In this document: positions 1-8,753 of the stretch, piece after piece
Layout: every line of letters begins with the position of its first letter
How positions within the stretch are numbered: the first letter of the stretch is position 1
From: Achromobacter pestifer
GTDB lineage: Bacteria > Pseudomonadota > Gammaproteobacteria > Burkholderiales > Burkholderiaceae_B
DNA: 64,000 bases
Direction: 5' to 3'
Assembly: GCF_902859625.1 (NCBI RefSeq)
Contig: NZ_CADIJX010000003.1
Coordinates: forward strand, 186,001 to 250,000
Notes under the pieces: generated by a model
What the model was told of the DNA's origin: nothing
Databases searched by the model: none
Seen by the model: the letters and a program-made list of their open reading frames with translations, nothing else
Made by a program: the position numbers and the translations under genes

Positions 1-503
1 CAATCCTCGGTCAAGGGCGTGAATGACAGATCGGATACCGGTTCAGCCAACGCACCCACGGCGAATTCGATCTGGTTGGTGCGCAGCAAGGCGACCAGTT
101 CATCGTTGTGTGCTTCAACCACCCGCACCTTCAAGGCGGGGTGCGCTTTGCGCAGTGCGCCGACGGCGGCGGGCAGCAGCGTCAGCGCCGTGGAAGGCAA
201 GGCGCCCAGCGCGACATTTCCCCGGCGCATCGCGGCCAGATCGGCCAACCCCCGGTAGGCCTCTTCCAGATCGGCGATGGGGCGCTGCACGCGAGCAAAG
301 AAATCCTGCCCCGCGGAAGTCAGGCTGATGCTGCGCGTGGTGCGCTCGAACAGGCGCAAGCCCAGCACGTCTTCCAAGTCCTGGATCAACGCGGTGAACG
401 ACGGTTGCGTCACGCCCAGCTGATTGGCGGCGTGCGTGAATGAGCCGCTGTCGACCGCCAGCAGGAAAGCCTTGAGCGGCCGGTATTTGATATTCATAGC
501 CAT
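1..503 (-). CDS. LysR-family transcriptional regulator, N-terminal part (cut by window edge)
   Basis: Reading the minus strand from ATG at 503 (or 497) gives a typical LysR start: a winged helix-turn-helix over residues 5-65 (KAFLLAVDSGSFTHAANQL, then TQPSFTALIQDLEDVLG and LFERTTRSISLTSAG), followed by the beginning of the effector-binding domain (RRGNVALGALPSTALTLLPA). About 167 residues are visible and the reading frame is open to base 1, so the C-terminal half lies outside. It is divergent from the aldehyde dehydrogenase operon with a gap of only about 50 bp. By LysR habit it probably controls that operon from the shared promoter. The ligand cannot be told. Confidence 0.9.
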   Translation of the reverse strand, partial: MAMNIKYRPLKAFLLAVDSGSFTHAANQLGVTQPSFTALIQDLEDVLGLRLFERTTRSISLTSAGQDFFARVQRPIADLEEAYRGLADLAAMRRGNVALGALPSTALTLLPAAVGALRKAHPALKVRVVEAHNDELVALLRTNQIEFAVGALAEPVSDLSFTPLTED

Positions 504-555
504 AAGCTAAGAATAGGTGAGAAATATCGATTTGTGTCTAAGAATCGTGCAGACC

Positions 556-2073
556 ATGATGGCGTCTACCGATGAACTCCCCGGATTCGCAGACGCTATG
601 GACGCAATCACCCCCAAGCCATTCAGACTCGGCGACAGCTGGCGTCGCCATCAAGACGGCGACGCCGTCATTACCTCCATCAACCCGGCCGACGGTAGTA
701 TCGCGGGCGTTGTCACGCGCGCCCTGCCGCAAGATGTGGATACCGCCGTCGCCATCGCCCAGCACGCCTTTCAGCAGCAACCGTGGCGCAAGCTGCGCCC
801 GGATCAGCGCGCGGCCACCTTGTATGAGATCGGGCGCCGATTGCTGGCCGAGCGTGAAGCGTTGGCGCGCTTGCAAATGCAAGACAGTGGCAAGCCCTGG
901 AAGGAATGCCTGAACATGGTGGACAGCGCGGCGGGGCATTTCCGCTACTACGCCGCCGTGTGTGAAACCTGGCAGAACGAAATGACCTCGCCGCGCGGCG
1001 AGTACTTTTCGATGGCGCTGGCCGAACCCTTCGGCGTGGTCGCGGCCATCACGCCCTGGAACTCACCCATCATGAACGAGGCCCAGAAGGCCGCGCCCGC
1101 CTTGGCCGCCGGCAATGCCGTGCTGATCAAGCCTTCCGAAGAGACGCCCCAGCTGGCGCTGGAACTCGCCCGCATCTGCGCGGAAGCCGGCTTGCCCGAA
1201 GGCTTGCTGATCGTGTTGCCCGGCCATGGCGAAGACGTGGGCGCGGCGCTGGTCAAGCACCCCGGCGTGCGCATGGTGTCGTTTACCGGTGGAACGGAAA
1301 CCGGGCGAGCCATTGGCGGCATCGCCGGCCAGCGCTTGATTCCAGTGGGATTGGAACTGGGCGGCAAGTCGCCTCACATCGTTTTTGACGACGCGGATCT
1401 GGATCGTGCCGTGGCGGGCGTGATCTCAGGCATCTTCGGCTCGGCGGGGCAGAGCTGTGTCGCGGGATCCCGGCTGTTCGTCCAGAAATCCATCTACAAG
1501 CGCTTCATGGAAACGCTGGTGGAACGCACTCGGCAGCTACGTGTCGGCCTGCCTGACGACCCCGCCACGCAGATGGGGCCGCTGGTGTCCCGCGCCCATC
1601 GCGACAAGGTTGCGGGCTATGTGGATATCGGCCGCTCGGAAGGGGGCCGCGTGCTCGTGGGCGGCGCGGCGCCATCGCAGCCCGACCTGGCCCGTGGCTG
1701 GTTCTATCTGCCCACGGTGATCGACGGCCTGGGCAATCAGGCGCGCGTCTGCCAGGAAGAAATTTTCGGGCCCGTGCTGGTGGCGTTGCCGTTTGATGAC
1801 GAAGACGACGTGATCAGCCAGGCCAACGATACGGCCTTCGGTCTGGCCGCCGGCATGTGGACGGGGGACTACGCCCGCGCCTGGCGGGTCGCGCGCGAGA
1901 TCGAGGCCGGCTCCATCTGGATCAACACCTACAAGCAATCGCACATCGCGACGCCGTTTGGCGGCTTCAAGGCCAGCGGCATCGGACGCGAAAAAGGCCT
2001 GCACGGCTTGCGCCTCTACAGCCAGGTCAAGAGCCTGTACTGGGGCATGCACGACAAACCCATGGGACTGTGA
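556..2073 (+). CDS. NAD(P)-dependent aldehyde dehydrogenase
   Basis: An aldehyde dehydrogenase superfamily protein of about 505 residues, which oxidises an aldehyde to the acid with NAD(P). The cofactor fold, the glutamate motif (LELGGKSPH) and the catalytic cysteine motif (GQSCVAGSR) are visible, as is the family motif EEIFGPVL. The C-terminal IATPFGGFKASGIGREKG is typical of the betaine/hydroxymuconic semialdehyde dehydrogenase branch. The frame is open from GTG 517. ATG 556/559 is used here and ATG 598 is also possible, because no strong ribosome binding site decides it. It starts an operon with the epimerase-like gene (stop and GTG overlap at 2070-2073) and the Bug protein, which suggests uptake and catabolism of an organic acid or aromatic compound. 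The substrate is unknown. Confidence 0.92.
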   Translation: MMASTDELPGFADAMDAITPKPFRLGDSWRRHQDGDAVITSINPADGSIAGVVTRALPQDVDTAVAIAQHAFQQQPWRKLRPDQRAATLYEIGRRLLAEREALARLQMQDSGKPWKECLNMVDSAAGHFRYYAAVCETWQNEMTSPRGEYFSMALAEPFGVVAAITPWNSPIMNEAQKAAPALAAGNAVLIKPSEETPQLALELARICAEAGLPEGLLIVLPGHGEDVGAALVKHPGVRMVSFTGGTETGRAIGGIAGQRLIPVGLELGGKSPHIVFDDADLDRAVAGVISGIFGSAGQSCVAGSRLFVQKSIYKRFMETLVERTRQLRVGLPDDPATQMGPLVSRAHRDKVAGYVDIGRSEGGRVLVGGAAPSQPDLARGWFYLPTVIDGLGNQARVCQEEIFGPVLVALPFDDEDDVISQANDTAFGLAAGMWTGDYARAWRVAREIEAGSIWINTYKQSHIATPFGGFKASGIGREKGLHGLRLYSQVKSLYWGMHDKPMGL

Positions 2074-2078
2074 ACAAC

Positions 2079-3098
2079 ATGACGACCAACAAGAAAAGCG
2101 CGGCGCTGCCGCTTGCCGAATCCCGCATCCTGATCGCTGGCGCGGCCAGCCTGGTGGGCTCGCACACCGCCGACGCCCTGCTGGCGGCTGGCGTGCGGGA
2201 AGTGATCCTGCTGGACAACTTCGCCTTTGGCACACCCGATGCCATCGCCCATTTGCAAGGCAATCCGCGCGTGAAAGTCGTGCGGGGAGACCTGATGCGC
2301 CTGCCGGATCTGCTGGCGGCCACCGAAGGCGTGGATGGCGTGCTGCATCTGGCGGCCTACATGACGCTGGGTTTTTCCCAAACTCCCTGGCAGGCGGTCG
2401 ATGTGAACATCCGCGGTGCGCAGAACATGCTGGAGGCCTGCCGCGCGAACAAGGTGAAGAAGATCGTCTTTGCCTCGTCCAATGCGGTCTATGGCTATGG
2501 CAGCGGCATCGCGGGCGCTTTGGTCGAAAACGGTCCCTTCCATTCCGTGGGGGCGCCGCCCGCCGCGATCCTGTATGGCGCGTCCAAGATCATGGGCGAA
2601 CAGCTTTGCCGCCAGTACTACCAGCAGGCGGGGCTGGATTACGTGGTGTTGCGCTATTCCACCGTGTATGGAGAACGCCAGCACTACCGCGCGGCCAACT
2701 CGCTCTACATCATGGAAACCTATGACCGGGTGCGCAAGGGCGAACGGCCCGTGCTGCCGGGCGACGGCACGGACACCAAGCATTTCGTGCATGTCTCGGA
2801 CGTGGCTCGCGCCAATGTGGCGGCATTCCAGAGCGCGGCGACGGATGTGGCCGTGAATGTGTCGGGCCCCGCGCCCATCACCACCGGTGAATTGGTGCGC
2901 CTGGTGCTGGACTACTGCAAGAGCGACCTGCAACCCGAGATCAAGCCAGACCCGCCGGGCACGGTGCGGCTGACCTCGGGCGGCGCGTTCCATATTCCAC
3001 ATGATCTGGCCGGACAGCACATCGGCTGGCAACCCAAGGTAGGCATGGCGGAAGGGGTAGCCCGTCTGCTGGCCTGGCGCGAGGCGCAAGCCGCTTGA
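2079..3098 (+). CDS. NAD-dependent epimerase/dehydratase family protein (extended SDR)
   Basis: An extended short-chain dehydrogenase/reductase of about 339 residues. The N-terminal Rossmann motif reads ILIAGAASLVGSH, a variant of GxxGxxG. The active-site pair YxxxK is in ILYGASKIMGEQ, preceded by the conserved FASSNAVYG segment. Such enzymes act on NDP-sugars or related hydroxylated compounds. The context here is catabolic rather than polysaccharide synthesis, so the substrate is open. ATG 2079 is preferred. GTG 2070 overlaps the stop of the aldehyde dehydrogenase and is an alternative, and translational coupling is likely. Confidence 0.9.
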   Translation: MTTNKKSAALPLAESRILIAGAASLVGSHTADALLAAGVREVILLDNFAFGTPDAIAHLQGNPRVKVVRGDLMRLPDLLAATEGVDGVLHLAAYMTLGFSQTPWQAVDVNIRGAQNMLEACRANKVKKIVFASSNAVYGYGSGIAGALVENGPFHSVGAPPAAILYGASKIMGEQLCRQYYQQAGLDYVVLRYSTVYGERQHYRAANSLYIMETYDRVRKGERPVLPGDGTDTKHFVHVSDVARANVAAFQSAATDVAVNVSGPAPITTGELVRLVLDYCKSDLQPEIKPDPPGTVRLTSGGAFHIPHDLAGQHIGWQPKVGMAEGVARLLAWREAQAA

Positions 3099-3137
3099 GC
3101 CATCACACTTAAAAAAATAGATAACGAGGAGACAACC

Positions 3138-4097
3138 ATGTTCTTGATACCCAAGGCGGCTGCGTGTGCTGTGCTGACCATGACCGGCTTGTGCGCCGCA
3201 ATGCCGGCGTGGGCCTGGCCCGATCATCCGATCGAATTGATCGTTGGGTTCGCGCCTGGCGGCGGCACGGACCTGACCGCGCGTTCCCTGGCGGTATTCC
3301 TGGAAAAGGAGCTGGGAACGACGGTGGTGGTGCAAAACAAGCCGGGCGCATCAAGCGCAATCGCCTTGTCGTATGTGGCGCGCGCCAAGCCCGATGGCTA
3401 CACGCTGGCCATGACCAACATGCCCGGGCTGGTGTCGCTGCCCATTGAACGCAAGGCGGGTTTTACCCCGGACGACTTCACCTACCTGGCCAATCTGGTG
3501 CGGGACCCCAGCGCGTTCAGCGTCGCCAGCAATAGCCCCTATCAGACCTTGGACGCCTTGATCGCCGCCGCGAAGGAAAAGCCCGGCACGATCAGCTACG
3601 GGTCCACGGGGGTTGGCACGGACGATCATCTGGCGCTGGTGCTGTTCCAGTCGCTTACCGGCACCCGCTTGAACCACGTCCCCTACAACGGCGCCGGGCC
3701 ATTGCGCAGCGCCGTGCTGGGCGGGCATACCGTCATCGGCGGCTTGAACCTGGGCGAAGTCATGCCCTATCACGGCAAGAACATGCGGGTGTTGGCGCAG
3801 GCCAGCGACAAGCGGTCTGCGCTGGGCCCCGATGTGCCTACCTTCAAGGAGCTGGGCGTGGATCTGGTGTTTGCGTCGGAGCGTGGGATCGTCGCACCGA
3901 AGGGCCTGCCGCCCGAGGTGGCCGACACGTTGCGCAAGGCGCTGGGCAAGGTTGCCGCGAATCCGGATTTTCAAACCCAGATGAAGCAGCAATTCACTGA
4001 AATGGACTATGTCGACGGGCCGCAATGGCAAGCGCGGCTGAAGGGCGATGATGCGCGCCTGCGGCAGATCTGGGCGCGCACGCCGTGGGTCGAATAG
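3138..4097 (+). CDS. Bug/TctC-family periplasmic solute-binding protein
   Basis: A 319-residue exported binding protein of the tripartite tricarboxylate transporter (Bug) family, greatly expanded in Bordetella and Achromobacter. An N-terminal signal peptide ends near AMPAWAWP, then the family signature DHPIELIVGFAPGGGTDLTAR follows. Other family segments are GYTLAMTNMPG and GLNLGEVMPYH. It probably captures a carboxylate or related compound in the periplasm. The start is supported by an AGGAGA ribosome binding site about 8 bases upstream of ATG 3138. No membrane partners (TctA/TctB) are adjacent, as is usual for orphan Bug genes. It closes the aldehyde dehydrogenase operon. Confidence 0.93.
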   Translation: MFLIPKAAACAVLTMTGLCAAMPAWAWPDHPIELIVGFAPGGGTDLTARSLAVFLEKELGTTVVVQNKPGASSAIALSYVARAKPDGYTLAMTNMPGLVSLPIERKAGFTPDDFTYLANLVRDPSAFSVASNSPYQTLDALIAAAKEKPGTISYGSTGVGTDDHLALVLFQSLTGTRLNHVPYNGAGPLRSAVLGGHTVIGGLNLGEVMPYHGKNMRVLAQASDKRSALGPDVPTFKELGVDLVFASERGIVAPKGLPPEVADTLRKALGKVAANPDFQTQMKQQFTEMDYVDGPQWQARLKGDDARLRQIWARTPWVE

Positions 4098-4178
4098 ACG
4101 GATAGATCGACCGCCTGGCAAGGACGGGGCAAGCGGCGGGCGCCGCATGTCCTGTCCATGCGTTTGATCGCAGGCGGC

Positions 4179-4799
4179 TTATTCCAGCGGCAAGGTCAGC
4201 ACACCCTGCGGGGCGGGGCGCATCATCACGCGGCGATACCAGGCGGACAGCGCCGGCGTGTCGGGCCGTTCGATCGGCAGCGCCAGCCAGCGATGCGCCG
4301 AGCTGACCAGTGCGATGTCGCCAATCGTCAGATGGCGCCCGGCGATGAACTCGCGGCCTTGCAAGGCCTGGTCCAGAATCAACGCACGCGCGTTGGAGCG
4401 CTTGATGGAGTTCTCGATCGCGGCTTTGTCGCGCTTGTCTTCCGGCGTGCGGATCAGGCCCAGGAACGCCGGACCCATCGCGCCTTGCCATTCCGTCGTT
4501 TGCCAATCCATCCAGCGGTCGGCGTCCGCGCGCATGCACGTGTCTTCGGGCCACAAGGTCCCCACGCCGTAACGCGCGGCCAGGTAACGGACGATGGCGT
4601 TGGATTCCCACAGTACGAAGCCGCCGTCATCGATGACCGGCACCGTGCGGTTGGGATTCAGCTTGGCGAATTCAGGCGTGTCGACCACGCCGAACGGGCC
4701 GCCTGCCTGGGTAAAGGTGTGCGGTAGAGCTAGCTCGCGCACGGCCAGCATCACTTTCTGTACGTTGACGGAAGTCAGGCGTCCCCAGATCTTCAGCAT
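4179..4799 (-). CDS. Glutathione S-transferase family protein
   Basis: A 206-residue cytosolic GST. The N-terminal thioredoxin-like domain begins MLKIWGRLTSVNVQKVMLAV, with the cis-proline/glutathione segment NRTVPVIDDGGFVLWESNAI (residues about 50-69). The all-helical C-terminal domain carries GREFIAGRHLTIGDIALV, the usual N-capping/Asp motif of GSTs. The N-terminal SVNVQK motif suggests a Ser-type bacterial GST. It is convergent with the Bug gene and is first in a minus-strand series with ampD. The physiological substrate is unknown. Confidence 0.92.
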   Translation of the reverse strand: MLKIWGRLTSVNVQKVMLAVRELALPHTFTQAGGPFGVVDTPEFAKLNPNRTVPVIDDGGFVLWESNAIVRYLAARYGVGTLWPEDTCMRADADRWMDWQTTEWQGAMGPAFLGLIRTPEDKRDKAAIENSIKRSNARALILDQALQGREFIAGRHLTIGDIALVSSAHRWLALPIERPDTPALSAWYRRVMMRPAPQGVLTLPLE

Positions 4800-4818
4800 A
4801 TCCAGTCCTTGAGTAGTG

Positions 4819-5397
4819 TCAGACGGGCGGCAATTGCCGCCGCGAAAAGCCGCTGTCGCGCGAAAAGCGCGTCCAGTTGAAAGCGGGCCCGGGGTCGGTC
4901 TTGCGGCCCGGGGCGATATGTTCGTGGCCCCAGGCCGCAGCCAGGGGGTAGCGCGTGCGCAGCACCGGCGTCAACTTGCGCAAGGCCAGGTATTGCTCGT
5001 CGGCGTAGGGCAGCGTGTCGGTGCCTTCCAGTTCAATGCCGATGGAGAAATCGTTGCAGCGTTCGCGTGTGCCAAAGCGGGACACGCCCGCGTGCCAGGC
5101 GCGTTGGTCGGTGGAGACGAACTGGATGATGCGCCCGTCGCGGCGGATGAAGAAGTGGGCCGATACACGCAAGCCGCGCAGGCGTTCCAGCCAGGGGTGC
5201 GAGGAGTAGTCCAGGGTATTGAGGAATAGTCCGGCAACCTCGGGGCCGCCGAACTGGCCGGGCGGCAGGCTGATGTTGTGCAGCACCAAGAGCGAGACCT
5301 GCGCGCCAGCGGGGCGCGCGTCGCGGTTGGGCGAGGGCAGGAGGGTGATGCCGGGGGCTGGCGCCAGCCAGCCATGTCGATCCAGAAGCAGAGCCAT
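4819..5397 (-). CDS. ampD: 1,6-anhydro-N-acetylmuramyl-L-alanine amidase AmpD
   Basis: A cytosolic zinc amidase that removes the stem peptide from anhydromuropeptides during cell-wall recycling. Loss of AmpD derepresses AmpC-type beta-lactamases in many Gram-negatives. The Amidase_2 fold is recognised from LLVLHNISLPPGQFGG (first zinc His), FSIGIELEG (catalytic Glu region) and AWGHEHIAPGRKTDPG (second His and the Asp ligand). The end FNWTRF is also typical. The length of about 192 residues is normal. The open frame extends upstream to TTG 5424 and ATG 5409, but alignment with known AmpD starts (short leader, then GWL) favours ATG 5397. Confidence 0.92.
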   Translation of the reverse strand: MALLLDRHGWLAPAPGITLLPSPNRDARPAGAQVSLLVLHNISLPPGQFGGPEVAGLFLNTLDYSSHPWLERLRGLRVSAHFFIRRDGRIIQFVSTDQRAWHAGVSRFGTRERCNDFSIGIELEGTDTLPYADEQYLALRKLTPVLRTRYPLAAAWGHEHIAPGRKTDPGPAFNWTRFSRDSGFSRRQLPPV

Positions 5398-5473
5398 GGG
5401 AGAGAACATGCGTGGTGAATCCAACAGGCATTATGCCGTGGTCGCCGCCGCCTCCCAAATCTGGAGTGGGGGC

Positions 5474-5737
5474 TTACTTTTTGCCTAACGCAGCGTGTTC
5501 GGTGCTGCACCAGGTCAGGCCGTTTTGCAGCACGGCTTCAGAGCGCGGCAGGTGGATGCCGCAATGCGCACAGCGCACCATGGACTCGGGCGCGGCCGGC
5601 TTGGGCGCGGCCGGGGGGGGATTGCGGCGGGCGGGCTTTTGCTCGTCAGCCTGCCTTGCCGCCGCCATGCGCGCGGCGATGCGGGCCACGAACAGCACCG
5701 CGATGATCAGAACCACCCAAAACAGCAACTTGCCCAC
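5474..5737 (-). CDS. PP0621-family small membrane protein with zinc-ribbon-like Cys motif
   Basis: An 87-residue protein starting at GTG 5737, only 1 base after the stop of the upstream membrane gene. Residues 1-22 form one transmembrane helix (KLLFWVVLIIAVLFVARIAA). A basic, Pro/Ala-rich linker follows, then a C-terminal Cys-rich segment with CAHCGIHLPRSEAV and a later WCSTEHAALGKK, which looks like a small metal-binding module. This matches the PP0621 family, common beside ampD and ccsA-like genes in beta- and gammaproteobacteria. Its function is not established. Confidence 0.85.
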   Translation of the reverse strand: MGKLLFWVVLIIAVLFVARIAARMAAARQADEQKPARRNPPPAAPKPAAPESMVRCAHCGIHLPRSEAVLQNGLTWCSTEHAALGKK

Positions 5738-5738
5738 G

Positions 5739-6581
5739 TCAGCCTCGATGCAAAATCATTTCAAGCACGAACCGGCTACCGGTGTAAGCCAGAATCAGGA
5801 AACCAAAGCCCGTCAACGTCCAGCGCAGGGCCACGCGGCCGCGCCAGCCCCACACGTGGCGGCCCACCAGCAGCACGCCGAATGTCAGCCAGGACAGCAG
5901 GGTGAAGACGGTCTTGTGGTCAAACGGCAGAATCTTGCCGGTCAGTTTCATGGATGCCACCGAGCCCGAGCCCACGGCCAGGGTCAGCACCACGAAACCG
6001 ATCCAGATAATACGGAACAGCAGCTGTTCCTGCACCAGCAGGGGCGGCTGGGAGTCCAGCACGCGGCCGATGATGCTGCGTTCAGTGGGTGCGTCCAGGG
6101 GGCGGTGCAGATGGCGGTCCAGCAGGGCCATCATCATGGCGTGCAGGGCGGCGATGGTGATCAGGCCATAGGCGGCCAGGGCGATCAGCAGGTGGACGCG
6201 CAGCCAGGCGTCGTCGGCATGGGGCACGAACTGTCCCTGTGGGAACACGGCGGCCAGGGCGCTGGCGATGGCGGCGGCCGGCAACAGCAGCAATTGCAGG
6301 CCGTCAATGCGCACCAACAGGCTTTCCAGCCAGAACACCACCATGCCCAGCCAGATGGCCGCTGACAGGGCAAGTGCCCACCCAATGAACAGATGCTGGG
6401 CGCCCAGCATCGCTTGTTGCAGGCCGATTCCATGGAGAACCAGGGCCCCCAGCAGGCACAGACGGGCGATTTTGCCCGTCTTTTCCACTTCCCCGGCGCC
6501 GGCCAGTCGGATCCAAAGTGACCCCCCTAGCACTGCGTACGCCAAGGCAGCCGCTGTGTGAAATACAATGCCTAGTGACAT
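5739..6581 (-). CDS. CcsA/YpjD-like cytochrome c assembly-type inner-membrane protein
   Basis: A 280-residue polytopic membrane protein with about eight hydrophobic helices, beginning MSLGIVFHTAAALAYAVLGG. The late segment HKTVFTLLSWLTFGVLLVGR, with its His, matches the cytochrome c assembly/YpjD family (related to CcsA/CcmC/HemX). Members handle heme, but this short YpjD branch has no settled role. It is divergent from ffh with a 106 bp gap, an arrangement common in proteobacteria. The downstream PP0621-like gene follows after 1 base, so the two are probably co-transcribed. Confidence 0.88.
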   Translation of the reverse strand: MSLGIVFHTAAALAYAVLGGSLWIRLAGAGEVEKTGKIARLCLLGALVLHGIGLQQAMLGAQHLFIGWALALSAAIWLGMVVFWLESLLVRIDGLQLLLLPAAAIASALAAVFPQGQFVPHADDAWLRVHLLIALAAYGLITIAALHAMMMALLDRHLHRPLDAPTERSIIGRVLDSQPPLLVQEQLLFRIIWIGFVVLTLAVGSGSVASMKLTGKILPFDHKTVFTLLSWLTFGVLLVGRHVWGWRGRVALRWTLTGFGFLILAYTGSRFVLEMILHRG

Positions 6582-6687
6582 AGAAACCGTTGTCTGGATG
6601 GGGCCTTGGGGTGCATGTCACCCGAAAGCGCAGAATCCGCGCCTGCGGCCACCGTTCAATCAACTAGTTTAAGCGGAAACGCCTCTC

Positions 6688-8094
6688 ATGCTCGATAACC
6701 TAACTACACGCCTGTCGCGCGTCGTCAAGACGCTGCGCGGCGAAGCCCGCCTGACCGAGGCCAACACCCAGGAGATGCTGCGCGAAGTGCGCATGGCCCT
6801 GCTGGAGGCCGACGTGGCGCTGCCCGTCGTCCGCGAATTCGTTACCCGTGTGAAGGACAAGGCGCTGGGCGAAGAAGTCGCCGGCAGCCTCAGCCCGGGC
6901 CAGGCCCTGGTGGGCGTCGTCCACAAGGAACTGACCGCCTTGATGGGCGGCGACCTGGGCGCCGACGCCAATGAACTGTCGCTGGCCGTGCAGCCGCCCG
7001 CCGTCATCCTGATGGCCGGCCTGCAAGGCGCCGGCAAAACCACCACTACCGGCAAGCTGGCCCGCTGGCTGTCCGAAGGCCAGCACACGCAGCACGGCCG
7101 CAAGACCGGCAAGAAGAAAGTGCTGGTGGTGTCCGCCGACGTCTACCGTCCGGCCGCTATCGACCAGTTGAAGAGCGTCGCGGCACAGGTCGGCGTGGAT
7201 TTCCTGCCGTCCGACCCCAGCCAGAAGCCTGAAGACATCGCGCGCGGCGCGGTGGACCATGCGCGCCGCCATCACTACGACGTGCTGATCCTGGACACGG
7301 CGGGCCGTCTGGGCATCGACGAAGCCATGATGCGCGAAATCCGCGCGCTGCATGACTTGGTCAAACCGGTTGAAACGCTGTTCGTCGTGGACGCCATGCA
7401 GGGCCAGGACGCGGTCAACACCGCGCGCGCCTTTGCCGATGCGCTGCCCCTGACCGGCGTGGTGCTGACCAAGCTGGACGGCGACGCCCGAGGCGGCGCG
7501 GCCCTGTCGGTGCGCCATGTCACGGGCAAGCCGCTGAAGTTTGTCGGCGTGTCGGAAAAGCTGGACGGCCTGGAGCCTTTCTATCCCGACCGCATGGCGC
7601 AGCGCGTGCTGGGCATGGGCGATATCGTTTCGCTCGTTGAACAGGCGCAAAAGAACATCGACATCGCCGAAGCCCAGAAGTTGGCGGCGAAGATCAAGTC
7701 GGGCAACAAGTTCGACCTGAACGATTTCCGCGACCAGCTCGGCCAGGTGAAGAAATTGGGCGACATGGGTTCGCTGCTTGAAAAACTGCCGGCTCAGTTC
7801 CAGCAGGCCGCAGGCCAGCTGCAAGGCGGCCAGGCTGAAAAGCAGCTGCGTCGCACGGAAGGCATCCTGAACTCCATGACGGCCGCCGAACGCGCCAAGC
7901 CGGAACTGATCAAGGCCTCGCGCAAGCGCCGCATCGCCACGGGCTCTGGCGTACCGGTGCAAGAGGTCAATCGCCTGCTGGCCCAGTTTGAACAGATGCA
8001 GGGCATGATGAAGCAGATGAAGAAGGGCGGCATGGCGAAGATGATGCGCGCCATGGGCGGCATGAAGGGCCTTGGCCGCTTCGGCATGAAGTAA
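6688..8094 (+). CDS. ffh: Signal recognition particle protein Ffh
   Basis: The 54-kDa GTPase of the signal recognition particle. It binds signal sequences of nascent inner-membrane proteins and docks with FtsY. The protein has 468 residues, the normal length. The N domain (LSRVVKTLRGEARLTEAN) is followed by the GTPase G domain with the P-loop GLQGAGKTTTTGKLA, the switch DTAGRLGIDE and the specificity motif TKLDGDARGGAA. The C-terminal M domain is Met-rich (MQGMMKQMKKGGMAKMMRAM) and contains the RNA-binding segment SRKRRIATGSG. It is a core housekeeping gene. Confidence 0.98.
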   Translation: MLDNLTTRLSRVVKTLRGEARLTEANTQEMLREVRMALLEADVALPVVREFVTRVKDKALGEEVAGSLSPGQALVGVVHKELTALMGGDLGADANELSLAVQPPAVILMAGLQGAGKTTTTGKLARWLSEGQHTQHGRKTGKKKVLVVSADVYRPAAIDQLKSVAAQVGVDFLPSDPSQKPEDIARGAVDHARRHHYDVLILDTAGRLGIDEAMMREIRALHDLVKPVETLFVVDAMQGQDAVNTARAFADALPLTGVVLTKLDGDARGGAALSVRHVTGKPLKFVGVSEKLDGLEPFYPDRMAQRVLGMGDIVSLVEQAQKNIDIAEAQKLAAKIKSGNKFDLNDFRDQLGQVKKLGDMGSLLEKLPAQFQQAAGQLQGGQAEKQLRRTEGILNSMTAAERAKPELIKASRKRRIATGSGVPVQEVNRLLAQFEQMQGMMKQMKKGGMAKMMRAMGGMKGLGRFGMK

Positions 8095-8143
8095 ACGCCA
8101 GGAGGGGCGCACGCAGCGTGCGCTTCCTGCCCCGGCAGTACAC

Positions 8144-8173
8144 AAAAAAATGGCCAGACGTTGCGTCTGGCCA
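8144..8173 (-). terminator. Rho-independent terminator of the BON-LysM gene
   Basis: A perfect 10-bp stem, TGGCCAGACG / CGTCTGGCCA with a TTG loop (8151-8173), is flanked on its left by seven A (8144-8150). Read on the minus strand this is hairpin plus T-run, downstream of the gene ending at 8262. On the plus strand no T-run follows, so it is mainly a minus-strand terminator, although it may also slow read-through from ffh. Confidence 0.85.
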
Positions 8174-8261
8174 AGCAATCGCGGCAGGCAGGGGGCGCCT
8201 CGCCGCGACACAAGCCGGAAAACGCATGTGTGTTCTCCGGGTTGTTGGATTGCGTCGCGGC

Positions 8262-8708
8262 TTACGCCAGGGGCGGAATGCGTAGCACCTGGCCCGGGTA
8301 GATCTTGTCGGGGCTGGTCAGCATCGGCTTGTTGGCTTCGAAGATCAGCGTGTTCTTGCCACCCTGGCCCTTGCCGTACTGTGCTTCGGCGATCTTCCAC
8401 AGGTTGTCGCCCTTTTGCACCGTGTACATCTTGGCTTCGGGCGTGGCCTGTTTCACTTTCAACTGATTGTCCACCGCGGCCACGCCGACGGTGTTGCCCA
8501 GCGCCAGGGAGATCTTCTCGGCCGCTTCGGTGCTCAGGGCTTCTCCCGCCACCGTGACCTTGTCGCCGTCCACCGTGATTTGCAGGCCGTCCGCGTTCAG
8601 GCCGTGCTTATCCAGCTCTTTCTTCAATTCGTCCGCCGTCGCGGCCTTGGCCTCGCTGGCGCCGAAGAGCTTTTCTCCAACGTCCTTGATGAAATTGAGC
8701 AGACCCAT
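8262..8708 (-). CDS. BON-LysM protein, Kbp/YgaU-like
   Basis: A 148-residue soluble protein with an N-terminal BON domain (residues about 22-85, ITVDGDKVTVAGEALSTEAA) and a C-terminal LysM domain (residues about 95-147, YTVQKGDNLWKIAEAQYG to IYPGQVLRIPPL). Length, order and the short N-terminal MGLLNFIKDVGEKLF match E. coli Kbp (YgaU), a cytoplasmic potassium-binding protein. No signal peptide is seen, which agrees with a cytoplasmic place despite the LysM. A strong minus-strand terminator follows. Confidence 0.92.
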   Translation of the reverse strand: MGLLNFIKDVGEKLFGASEAKAATADELKKELDKHGLNADGLQITVDGDKVTVAGEALSTEAAEKISLALGNTVGVAAVDNQLKVKQATPEAKMYTVQKGDNLWKIAEAQYGKGQGGKNTLIFEANKPMLTSPDKIYPGQVLRIPPLA

Positions 8709-8753
8709 AGTGTTTCCTTTATCTATGTTGCGGTGAGAAAACGAGAAGTGCCT

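Noticed and set aside
1857-2078. Upstream extension of the epimerase-like gene
   Set aside because: It lies inside the aldehyde dehydrogenase in another phase; the true start is at 2070 or 2079.
2016-3335. 439-codon minus-strand frame opposite the epimerase and Bug genes
   Set aside because: A shadow of the high-GC coding strand; its His/Arg/Gln-rich content matches no protein family.
6700-8400. 566-codon minus-strand frame across ffh
   Set aside because: An antisense shadow of ffh, with the Leu/Gln/His-rich composition typical of such frames.
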